DNA from: Pseudomonadota bacterium
Lineage (GTDB): Bacteria > Pseudomonadota > Alphaproteobacteria > Sphingomonadales > Sphingomonadaceae
NCBI GenBank assembly: GCA_023417515.1
Contig: JAEZFL010000084.1
Coordinates: 1-11,291, forward strand
Direction: 5' to 3'
DNA: 11,291 nt
The translations under genes and the position numbers were made by a program. The notes below the pieces were generated by a model, which saw only the letters and a program-made list of their open reading frames with translations, ran no database searches and was not told the origin of the DNA. Shown piece by piece: positions 1 to 6,247 of the stretch (the first letter of the stretch is position 1; the number at the start of each line of letters is the position of its first letter).

Positions 1-108
1 GCGCACGACCCAACGGGTCGTGCCCGGCGGCGGCAGGCTCTCGATGGTGAGCGGCTCCCCGAGAGGGCCGATCACCTGCGCGGGACGGAATTTCTGGTTT
101 TCGATCAT
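1..108 (-). CDS. sciP: SciP-like (DUF1153) CtrA inhibitor, N-terminal part, cut by window edge
   Basis: Only the first 36 codons lie in the window; the gene continues beyond base 1. The ATG is at 108-106, with a GAGGT ribosome binding site about six bases upstream (minus strand reads TTTGAGGTAGTAATG). The peptide contains the block VIGPLGEPLTIESLPPPGTT followed by RWVVR, which I recognise as the conserved start of DUF1153. In Caulobacter the member of this family, SciP, is a small helix-turn-helix protein that binds the master regulator CtrA and blocks its activation of target promoters after DNA replication begins. Family members are around 90 residues, so about a third is visible here. The function is inferred from the family. 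The alternative is another DUF1153 paralogue, since some genomes carry more than one. Confidence 0.82.
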   Translation of the reverse strand, partial: MIENQKFRPAQVIGPLGEPLTIESLPPPGTTRWVVR

Positions 109-226
109 TACTACCTCAAAACAGCGATACGCATCGATCTAACGTTCTCGTCCCCCGCAGAGGGTGTAATCAGAGACGGTTGAAGGAAGGCTAAAGCCGG
201 GTGGTAAAAATACCGGTGAGAGGGAT
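109..226. other. Intergenic region with a long-looped inverted repeat
   Basis: This 118-base gap lies between the small minus-strand gene (stop at 229-227) and sciP, and would hold the sciP promoter. It contains GGCTAAA at 189-195, matched by TTTAGCC at 226-232. The second arm overlaps the upstream gene's stop codon. Between the arms, GGTA (203-206) and TACC (211-214) can form a small inner hairpin with an AAAA/TTTT loop. No TTAA-N7-TTAA CtrA box and no clear -35/-10 pair could be read by eye. The repeat may serve as a weak terminator for the upstream gene. Confidence 0.35.
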
Positions 227-502
227 TTAGCCGGGGTTGATCCGGCGTATCGCCATGGCACGGCTGAAACAGGACTGTCCCGCCGCAGCCTCGCTCCAGC
301 CCTCCTCGCCGAGGAGAAGGGCGGCGAGCGCGGCCGAGCTGGACTGGCTCTTCAGCCCCGACGCGCAGCGACCGTGAGCGCGCGCGGTCGGGGTCGAAAC
401 CTGCCGGGCGACGGCGAGGGCCGCGAGCTCGGCATAATGGGGATGAACGGACGGCCGTTGCTCGAGCAGGCGCTGGGCGCGCAGGAGAAAGGCCTGGTCC
501 AT
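227..502 (-). CDS. Small protein of unknown function, 91 residues
   Basis: I do not recognise this protein. The ORF starts at the ATG at 502-500 and ends at TAA 229-227. It is alanine-, leucine- and arginine-rich, has no signal peptide or membrane segment, and has two cysteines (positions 46 and 78). Support for coding is its strongly GC-biased third positions, its placement in an otherwise empty stretch, and its divergent arrangement with mnmA. The open frame extends upstream antisense to mnmA, but that part is a shadow. No strong Shine-Dalgarno precedes the ATG; the nearest purine-rich bases are GGCGGCG. A competing start at 513 lies in another frame and gives a low-complexity product. Cytoplasmic location is likely; function is unknown. 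Confidence 0.5.
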   Translation of the reverse strand: MDQAFLLRAQRLLEQRPSVHPHYAELAALAVARQVSTPTARAHGRCASGLKSQSSSAALAALLLGEEGWSEAAAGQSCFSRAMAIRRINPG

Positions 503-514
503 GGCGCCGCCATA

Positions 515-525
515 GACTCGGAGTC
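515..525. promoter_or_regulatory. Paired GANTC (CcrM-type) methylation sites in divergent promoter region
   Basis: The 75-base gap between the divergent small gene and mnmA contains GACTCGGAGTC, two GANTC sites forming an 11-base palindrome around a central G. In alphaproteobacteria GANTC is methylated by CcrM, and such sites in promoters can confer cell-cycle control through GcrA. The sites are seen directly; their regulatory role here is inferred. No convincing sigma-70 box is visible for either gene. Confidence 0.4.
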
Positions 526-577
526 TTGAAGGCCGGGTAAAGAGCGCGAAGGGTGGGCGCGAGGCTCCCGCCACCCT

Positions 578-1708
578 ATGTGGGCGCCAATGGACGCGGA
601 TTTCCAGCTCGCCAAGCCGTTGAAGGAGGCTCGAATCGTCGTCGCCATGTCGGGCGGCGTCGACAGCTCGGTCGTGGCCGCGCTCGCTGCGAAGAGCGGC
701 GCCGAGGTGATCGGAGTCACCCTTCAGCTCTACGATCATGGCGAGGCCGTCGGCCGCGCCAAGAGCTGCTGCGCGGGGCGCGACATCTATGACGCGCGCA
801 CCGTCGCCGACCGGCTCGGAATCGCCCATTACGTGTTCGATTTCGCCTCGCAGTTCCGCGAAGGCGTGATCGAGAAGTTCGCCGACGATTATGCCCGCGG
901 GCGGACCCCGATTCCCTGCGTGCAGTGCAACCAGGGGGTGAAGTTCCGCGATTTGCTGGGAATCGCCCGCGACCTCGGCGCCGACTGCCTCGCCACCGGC
1001 CATTATGTGCGGCGGGTGCTGACGGCGGAAGGGCCGCAGCTCCACCGCGCCGCCGATCCGGCGCGCGACCAGAGCTATTTCCTGTTCGCGACGACCCGCG
1101 ACCAGCTCGCCGATTTGAGATTCCCGCTGGGCGGCCTGCCCAAGCCGGCGGTGCGCGAGCTTGCGCGCGAGCTCGGCCTGCTCGTCGCCGACAAGCCCGA
1201 CAGCCAGGACATCTGCTTCGTTCCCAACGGCGACTATGCCGCGGTGGTGAAGAAGGTGCGGCCGGAGGCGGCGGTGCCGGGCGAGATCGTCGACCTGGGA
1301 GGCCGAGTGCTCGGCCGCCATGCCGGGCTCATCCATTTCACGGTCGGCCAGCGCCGCGGGCTCGAGATTGGCGGCCAGCCCGAGCCGCTCTACGTCGTCC
1401 GGCTGGAGCCGGAGACCCAGCGAGTCGTCGCCGGGCCGAAGCGGGCGCTGGCGGTGCGCGCGGCGCGGCTCAGCGGCATCAACTGGCTCGGCGAGAGCCA
1501 GCGCGAGGGCCTGACCGCCAAGGTGCGGTCATTGGCGAGGCCGGCCCCGGCGCGGATCGAGATGGGCGAAGCAGGAGCCCGGGTGGCGTTCGAAGCGCCC
1601 GAATATGGAGTCGCGCCGGGCCAGGCGGCGGTCATCTATGACGGCGACCGGCTGCTCGGCGGCGGCTGGATCGAGGAGACCGTTGCGGCGGAGCTGGAAG
1701 CCGCCTGA
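578..1708 (+). CDS. mnmA: tRNA-specific 2-thiouridylase MnmA
   Basis: MnmA transfers sulfur to C2 of uridine 34 in tRNA-Lys, -Glu and -Gln, using ATP to adenylate the base. The 376-residue product has the PP-loop SGGVDSS at residues 25-31, the first catalytic cysteine in PCVQCN (Cys117, with Cys114 also present), the ATGHY block at 139-143, and the second catalytic cysteine in DSQDICFV (Cys213). The IHFTVGQRRGL block near 252-262 starts the C-terminal substrate-binding part. Length is normal for the family. ATG 578 is preceded by GAGG at 561-564, which is rather far away. ATG 590 (residue 5) is an equally good start and fits the conserved N-terminus better. It is transcribed away from the small gene at 227-502. 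Its 3' end overlaps the convergent permease gene by 73 bases. Confidence 0.96.
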   Translation: MWAPMDADFQLAKPLKEARIVVAMSGGVDSSVVAALAAKSGAEVIGVTLQLYDHGEAVGRAKSCCAGRDIYDARTVADRLGIAHYVFDFASQFREGVIEKFADDYARGRTPIPCVQCNQGVKFRDLLGIARDLGADCLATGHYVRRVLTAEGPQLHRAADPARDQSYFLFATTRDQLADLRFPLGGLPKPAVRELARELGLLVADKPDSQDICFVPNGDYAAVVKKVRPEAAVPGEIVDLGGRVLGRHAGLIHFTVGQRRGLEIGGQPEPLYVVRLEPETQRVVAGPKRALAVRAARLSGINWLGESQREGLTAKVRSLARPAPARIEMGEAGARVAFEAPEYGVAPGQAAVIYDGDRLLGGGWIEETVAAELEAA

Positions 1709-2997
1709 CGGCGCGCGAGCGCGTAGAGCAGCAGCCCGATAACCAGCAGCCCCCCGAGCAGGGCCCAGGCGGCGCCGGTCGATTGCGCCGCGGCCCAGGC
1801 GCAGACGGCGAGGCCTCCCGCCATCAGCAGCCCAAGGCCGAACCCGGTCCTGAGGCCGGCCCCGCGCCGAGCAGCTGGGAGGGCGACGATGCTCAGCGCA
1901 TAGACGAACAGGCGGGACAAAGTGCTGACGATGGCCAGCCACACGAAGTTGCCGCTGAGCGCGAGCAATGCGGTCAGCCCGGCCATGAACAGGACCGAGT
2001 TTGCCGGCGTCCGCCAGCGCGGATCGATCCGTCCGAACCAGCGCGGCAGCGACCCCGCTTCGGCGAGCGCGAAGGTGACTCGCGGGGTCGAGGTCATCGA
2101 GCCGAGGAAATTGCCGCCGACCGACAGCATCGCGGTGACGCTGAGGAGAACGAGCCCGGCCGGGCCGATCAATATCTCGGCGAGGGTGGCGAGCGGCGCT
2201 GCCGGCGCAGCGCCCGCCGGCATCACCGCGACATAAGCGAGCTGGACGAAGAAATAGAGCGCGGCGGTGGCGAGGACGGTGATGACGAGCGCGCGCGGGA
2301 TGGTGCGCTGCGGCGACCGGGTCTCGCCGGCGGGGACCAGGCTGTTCTCGAATCCGACGAAGGCATAGAGGATCACCAACGCGGCCGCCTCGACGCCGGA
2401 GATCGGAGGGAGCGCCGTCGGCAAGGGAAGGTTCGGCCCGGCCACGGCGAGGCCGAGCAGAGCGAGGCCGACCACCGGAAGCGCCTTCAGCACGGTAACG
2501 GCATTGAGCACGCGGATCGCCCGGCGCACGCCGACGACGTTCAGCCAGGCGACCAGCGCGACCAGGCCGAGGATCATGGCCGCGCGCCCCTGCGGTCCTG
2601 CAAGCGGCGGCCACATCGCGGCGGCATAGGTGGCGAAGACGTTGGCATTGGCGGCGAGCGCGGTGAGGCGCGCGAGATAATAGAGCCAGCCGGCCTGGAA
2701 CGACGCCGCCGGCCCGAAGCAGGCGCAATAAGCGACCGGCCCGCCCGAGCCGGCGAACAAGGCGGCCAGCTTCGCGAACGGGACGACCACCAGCAGGATC
2801 AGCAAGGCGAAGAGCGGGAACAGCCACGGACTGAACGCGCCGAACTGCAGGTGGAGAGCCGCCGGAAGCGCGAAGATGCCGGCGCCGACGATGCCGTTGA
2901 ACGACAGGAAGGCCGAGCCGGTGAATCCGATGTCGCGGCGCAGGCCGCCGTCGGCCTCCGCCGGGTCCCTGGGCCCGCCGATGTCGCCCCCCGCCAA
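1636..2997 (-). CDS. APC-superfamily amino acid permease
   Basis: This inner-membrane transporter has 453 residues and about 12 hydrophobic segments. The first segment carries NGIVGAGIFALPAAL (34-48), the typical glycine-rich unwound TM1 of amino acid/polyamine/organocation transporters. The loop GFENSLVPAGETRSPQRTIP (215-234) matches the family's conserved stretch after TM6. The substrate cannot be read from sequence; an amino acid is likely. The start appears to be TTG at 2997-2995, because an in-frame TAA (3006-3004) closes the frame two codons upstream and no ATG occurs in the first 120 codons. No Shine-Dalgarno is visible, so translation probably depends on coupling to the gene upstream, which ends only six bases away. 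The serine/proline-rich last 23 residues lie antisense to the end of mnmA. Last gene of the minus-strand train. Confidence 0.88.
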   Translation of the reverse strand: MAGGDIGGPRDPAEADGGLRRDIGFTGSAFLSFNGIVGAGIFALPAALHLQFGAFSPWLFPLFALLILLVVVPFAKLAALFAGSGGPVAYCACFGPAASFQAGWLYYLARLTALAANANVFATYAAAMWPPLAGPQGRAAMILGLVALVAWLNVVGVRRAIRVLNAVTVLKALPVVGLALLGLAVAGPNLPLPTALPPISGVEAAALVILYAFVGFENSLVPAGETRSPQRTIPRALVITVLATAALYFFVQLAYVAVMPAGAAPAAPLATLAEILIGPAGLVLLSVTAMLSVGGNFLGSMTSTPRVTFALAEAGSLPRWFGRIDPRWRTPANSVLFMAGLTALLALSGNFVWLAIVSTLSRLFVYALSIVALPAARRGAGLRTGFGLGLLMAGGLAVCAWAAAQSTGAAWALLGGLLVIGLLLYALARRQAASSSAATVSSIQPPPSSRSPS

Positions 2998-3003
2998 GAG
3001 CGG

Positions 3004-3741
3004 TTAGTCGTCCGGCTGCTGTTGCTGCGCCTGCGGCGAGTTGGCCGGGACCACGCGGCCGCCGATCGGGATGACCGGCTCGCCGGCGGGCTGGGTCGGC
3101 GCCACGCGGCCGTCCGGATAGGTGCAGGTGATGATCACCATCTCGGTGCTCGGCGGGCACAGCTGGCCCGGGTCGATCTGCAACTGCTGGACTCGGCGGT
3201 TGCCGCCGGCGTTGAGCTCGGCCTCCGACGACGCCTGATTGATTCCGGACAGGCGCTGCTGGCGCGCCTCCTCGATCAGCCGCGCCCAATTGACCTCGGG
3301 CCGGCCGCGCCGCTCGGCGACGGCCTGGTTGATCAGCTGCTGGTTGCAGCCGGTCCAGCCGCCCGGCCCGACCGGCGAGCAGCTGCCGATTCCGGTGCGG
3401 CCGACATAGGACAGCTCGATCGCGCGGTTGGCCCAGGACTGGTTCGCGGGATCATCGGGATTGCCGCGCAGATTCTGCGGAATGCGGAAGCGGTCGCTCG
3501 CGGGCAGGCGGGCGCACACGTTGATCGTGTCCGGATCGTCGCTCGGCGGGCAGTCGTCGTCGCCGAAGATGTAGATCTGGTTGACCTGCATGTTGGCGAC
3601 ATCCTCGACGGTCGGCTCGGGCGGCAGCGGCGTGGTGCCGAGCGCGCGCGCAGCCTCGGGGTTGGGGACGCCGGGCTGGGTGGTCTGCGCCGCGGCGGCG
3701 GTGGCCGAGCAGGCGGCGAGGAGGAAGAGCAGGGCACGCAT
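3004..3741 (-). CDS. Exported six-cysteine protein of unknown function
   Basis: The 245-residue product begins with a short signal peptide (MRALLFLLAACSATAAAAQ), most likely cut after the alanine run near residue 18. A lipobox-like LAAC at residues 8-11 also exists but sits very early. After the signal there are exactly six cysteines in three pairs with similar spacing: 64/76, 121/132 and 195/206. The first and third pairs begin with CPPS and end in a short hydrophobic strand before the second cysteine. The tail is rich in proline and glutamine. I recall similar CP...VCAR...RIP proteins in sphingomonads, all without known function. ATG at 3741 has GAGGA about nine bases upstream and lies three bases after the coq7 stop. 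The position downstream of dsbB suggests a disulfide-containing periplasmic protein. No enzyme motif was seen. Confidence 0.8.
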   Translation of the reverse strand: MRALLFLLAACSATAAAAQTTQPGVPNPEAARALGTTPLPPEPTVEDVANMQVNQIYIFGDDDCPPSDDPDTINVCARLPASDRFRIPQNLRGNPDDPANQSWANRAIELSYVGRTGIGSCSPVGPGGWTGCNQQLINQAVAERRGRPEVNWARLIEEARQQRLSGINQASSEAELNAGGNRRVQQLQIDPGQLCPPSTEMVIITCTYPDGRVAPTQPAGEPVIPIGGRVVPANSPQAQQQQPDD

Positions 3742-3744
3742 GGG

Positions 3745-4296
3745 TCAAATCCTCTTGGACAGGAAAATGGCGGCGCGGCAGCCGGCGCGGATGGCGGAGT
3801 ATAGCAGAGGGTAAGCGAAGGCGCTCTCGGCGCCGTGGGCGAGGGCGGTGTCGCGATGCTCGACTTCCTCGGCCTGAAACGTCTCGATCGCCGACGACAA
3901 TTCGGGATCGTCGCTGCCGAGGGTGCGCAGCTGCTCGCCATAATGGGCGTCGATCTCGTCCTCGACCGCGGCGGTGCAGGCCATCGCGGCGCTCGGGCTC
4001 ATCAGCGCGGTGGCCGCGCCGAGCGCGTGGCCGGCGACGTGCCAGAAGGGCTGGAGCAAGGTCGGCCGAACGCCGCGCGCCGCCATCATCCGGTCGAAAT
4101 GGGAGAGGTGGCGCGCTTCTTGGTCGGCCATGTGGGCGACGATTCGCGCAGTGGGATGGCGGGTGCCGAACACCGCGAGCTGGCCGGCATAGATTCGGGT
4201 CGCGCCATATTCGCCGGCCTGGTCGACGCGCAGCATCGAGCCGGAGTCGGGGCGCGGGTCGCCGGGGCGCCAGGCCGGGCGTGAGTTGTCGGTCAT
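3745..4296 (-). CDS. coq7: 5-demethoxyubiquinone hydroxylase Coq7
   Basis: Coq7 is a membrane-associated diiron monooxygenase that hydroxylates demethoxyubiquinone in the penultimate step of ubiquinone synthesis. The 183-residue protein shows the six expected iron ligands of the ferritin-like fold: Glu29 (QAGEYGA), Glu60 and His63 (DQEARH), Glu112 (AVEDEI), and Glu144/His147 (AEEVEH). Hydrophobic stretches near 84-110 and 160-180 could contact the membrane. A longer open frame extends upstream, but the real start is the ATG at 4296-4294. It overlaps the dsbB stop as ATGA and begins the Coq7-like MTDN...MLRVDQAGEYGA. The product shares the quinone theme with DsbB, whose electrons go to ubiquinone. 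The stop at 3745 is three bases before the next gene. Confidence 0.94.
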   Translation of the reverse strand: MTDNSRPAWRPGDPRPDSGSMLRVDQAGEYGATRIYAGQLAVFGTRHPTARIVAHMADQEARHLSHFDRMMAARGVRPTLLQPFWHVAGHALGAATALMSPSAAMACTAAVEDEIDAHYGEQLRTLGSDDPELSSAIETFQAEEVEHRDTALAHGAESAFAYPLLYSAIRAGCRAAIFLSKRI

Positions 4297-4814
4297 GCCA
4301 GCCCCAGGTCCCGAGGCCGCTTCTTGAAGCTCAACCATAGGATCACCAACGCGGCAGCAACCGAAAGGATCGCATTCCAGCCGGCCATGGAGATGCCGAG
4401 GAAGGCGAACTGGATCTCGTCGCAGCGGACCATCGGCGCGCTCATCACCGAGCGGAGCAGGTCCTCGGTCGTGGCGCCGGTCGCCATCGTGGTGCATTGG
4501 GTCGTGCCCTGGAACACGCCCGCCTCGACTCCGGCATGATAGGCGCCGATGGCGCCGCTCGCGAGGATGGCGAGCGCCGCCAGCCACACGAAGGAGCGGC
4601 CGCGGTCGGGCATGCGCGCAAGCAGATAGGCGCCGACCGCGAAGGCGAGGCCCGTCCAGTGGGCGTAACGCTGCCAGTAGCACATCTCGCACGGCGCGAG
4701 GCCGCCGATATATTGCGAGCCATAGGCGCCGGCGAGCAACGCGGCAGGCACGCCGAGGGCGATCGCCTTTGCGGCGCTCAGCGCGTCGAAGCCGGCGCGG
4801 GCGGGATCAGCCAT
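4293..4814 (-). CDS. dsbB: Disulfide bond formation protein DsbB
   Basis: DsbB is an inner-membrane protein that reoxidises periplasmic DsbA and passes the electrons to ubiquinone. The 173-residue product has four hydrophobic segments. The first periplasmic loop carries the CxxC pair in LAPCEMCYWQRY (Cys42 and Cys45). The second loop carries Cys107 (TTQCTTM) and Cys131 (MVRCDEI), the partner pair. The WQRYAH sequence after the first pair is the usual quinone-site region. The start chosen is ATG 4814-4812. A TTG two codons earlier (4820) is possible, but neither has a strong ribosome binding site. The gene begins 15 bases after the ctpA stop, and its TGA overlaps the coq7 ATG (ATGA), which indicates translational coupling. 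No dsbA is present in the window. Confidence 0.94.
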   Translation of the reverse strand: MADPARAGFDALSAAKAIALGVPAALLAGAYGSQYIGGLAPCEMCYWQRYAHWTGLAFAVGAYLLARMPDRGRSFVWLAALAILASGAIGAYHAGVEAGVFQGTTQCTTMATGATTEDLLRSVMSAPMVRCDEIQFAFLGISMAGWNAILSVAAALVILWLSFKKRPRDLGLA

Positions 4815-4829
4815 GTTCAACCGTTCCGA

Positions 4830-6170
4830 TCAGCGGCGCGAGGACTGGCCGCCGGCGCTTCCTGCCTGCTGGACGCGCCCGAGACGCGAGATCGTCTGAA
4901 GCGCGTAATGGAGCTGATAATCCTCGATGCCGCGCTGCTCGAGCTGCGCCTGGGTGGCGGAGAAGCGCGGGTCGGGCCGGCCGTCGTCCTGGATCACGTC
5001 CTCCTCCACCGCGGTTTCGTTGACGAGGTGGCGGCGAAGGTCGGATTCGCGGATTCGGCTGCGCGAGCGATAGTCTGGATCGCTCAATTGCGGCACCTGG
5101 ATGTCCGGATTGACGCCGCCTTCCTGCACCGACCGGCCCGACGGCGTGTAGTAGCGCGCGGTGGTGAGCCTCAGCGCGGTGTTGCCGTTGCCGAGCGGCA
5201 CCAGAGTCTGGACCGAGCCCTTGCCGAAGGTGCGCTCGCCCATGATGAGGCCGCGGCGATGGTCCTGCAAGGCTGCGGCGACGATCTCAGCCGCCGAGGC
5301 GCTGCCGGCGTCGACCAGAACGACGATCGGCTTGCCGTTGGTGACGTCGCCGGGCTCGGCATAATAACGCTCGATGTCGGTGCGGCGGCGGCCGCGCTGC
5401 GACACGACCTCGCCGCGCTCGAGGAACAGGTCGGAAAGGCCGATCGCCTGGTCGAGCAGGCCGCCGGGGTTGGACCTGAGGTCGAGCACGTAGCCCAGGG
5501 GCGCGGTGTTCGGGTTGCGCTCCATCTCGGCGATGGCGCGGCGCGCCATGTCGGTGGTGTTGCGGTTGAACGTGGTGACGGTGATGATTCCGACGCGGTC
5601 GCGCATTTCCGAGCGTACCGCCGGAATGTCGATGATCGCTCGGGTAACGGTGAGCTCGAGCGGCTGGTCGCGGCCGGCGCGGACGATGCGCAGCCGAACC
5701 GACGTGCCCGGCTCGCCGCGCATCCGCTCGACCGCCTCGTCGAGGGTGCCGCCGAAGAAGAGCTGGCCGTCGATATGGGTGATGAAGTCGCCCGCCTTGA
5801 TTCCGGCGCGGTCCGCCGGAGTGCCGCGGGTCGGCGCGATCACCTTCACCGCGCCGTCCTCCATCGTCACGGTCAGGCCGAGACCACCATAATTGCCGTC
5901 GGTGGTGCTCATCAGATTCTCGAAGTCGCGGGCGTCGAGATAGGAAGAGTGCGGATCGAGGCTGCCGAGCATGCCGTCGATGGCGCCGCGGATGAGCCGC
6001 TCGTCGTCGACCTGGTCGACATATTCGGCGCGCACCCGGTTCAGCACGCTGACGAACTCGTCGAGATTCTTGTAGGTGTCGACCTCGACCTGGGCCAGCG
6101 CGGCGGTGGTGGCGGGCACGAGGGCGACAGCTCCGACCAGGGCCAGCGAGCGGAAGAGATTGCTGTTCAT
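4830..6170 (-). CDS. ctpA: CtpA-type carboxyl-terminal processing protease, S41 family
   Basis: This periplasmic serine protease trims or degrades envelope proteins from their C-termini. In other bacteria such proteases act on murein hydrolases and their regulators. The 446-residue product has a signal peptide (1-26, ending AALAQ), an N-terminal helical part with SLDPHSSYLDA (70-80), a PDZ domain at about 95-165 (GLGLTV...GIKAGDFITHIDG), and the S41 protease core. The catalytic dyad is visible: Ser292 in DAGSASAAEI and Lys317 in TFGKGSVQT, with the supporting Gln321. The 25-residue Ser-Lys spacing matches E. coli Prc. The C-terminal 80 residues are charged and probably disordered. ATG 6170-6168 has only a weak GGGA upstream. 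The gene follows the EnvC-type activator by 77 bases and precedes dsbB by 15. Confidence 0.94.
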   Translation of the reverse strand: MNSNLFRSLALVGAVALVPATTAALAQVEVDTYKNLDEFVSVLNRVRAEYVDQVDDERLIRGAIDGMLGSLDPHSSYLDARDFENLMSTTDGNYGGLGLTVTMEDGAVKVIAPTRGTPADRAGIKAGDFITHIDGQLFFGGTLDEAVERMRGEPGTSVRLRIVRAGRDQPLELTVTRAIIDIPAVRSEMRDRVGIITVTTFNRNTTDMARRAIAEMERNPNTAPLGYVLDLRSNPGGLLDQAIGLSDLFLERGEVVSQRGRRRTDIERYYAEPGDVTNGKPIVVLVDAGSASAAEIVAAALQDHRRGLIMGERTFGKGSVQTLVPLGNGNTALRLTTARYYTPSGRSVQEGGVNPDIQVPQLSDPDYRSRSRIRESDLRRHLVNETAVEEDVIQDDGRPDPRFSATQAQLEQRGIEDYQLHYALQTISRLGRVQQAGSAGGQSSRR

Positions 6171-6208
6171 AGAAATCCCATATGGAGGGTCGGCTGAGCT
6201 CTTTACAG

Positions 6209-6230
6209 GCTTTCTATGCCTTAAGAAAGC
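6209..6230. promoter_or_regulatory. Inverted repeat in an AT-richer spacer between envC and ctpA
   Basis: The 77-base spacer 6171-6247 is noticeably richer in A and T than its surroundings. It holds GCTTTCT (6209-6215) and AGAAAGC (6224-6230) around an eight-base loop. On the minus strand, TTGCTT just upstream of the repeat and TGTAAA just downstream of it could be parts of a promoter for ctpA, but their 19-base spacing is not ideal. It may be an internal promoter with an operator or a weak RNA hairpin. There is no U-run after the stem, so a full terminator is unlikely. Confidence 0.35.
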
Positions 6231-6247
6231 AACGCCGGATGAACGGA

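Noticed and set aside
1529..3289. 586-codon minus-strand frame overlapping the permease
   Set aside because: Same strand but a different phase from the hydrophobic permease frame; arginine/proline/glycine-rich with no membrane segments or motifs.
1783..3804. 673-codon plus-strand open frame
   Set aside because: It is antisense to the permease and exported protein, consists of R/G/A/D/E-rich low-complexity residues and has no recognisable motif. The minus-strand genes have clear family motifs, so this is a GC-rich shadow.
6167..6181. Four-codon ORF (ATG GGA TTT CTA TGA) overlapping the ctpA start
   Set aside because: Too short to distinguish from chance and without a ribosome binding site.
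4497..6197. 566-codon plus-strand open frame
   Set aside because: It is antisense to dsbB and ctpA, which carry complete catalytic motifs. Its composition is typical of an antisense shadow in high-GC DNA.
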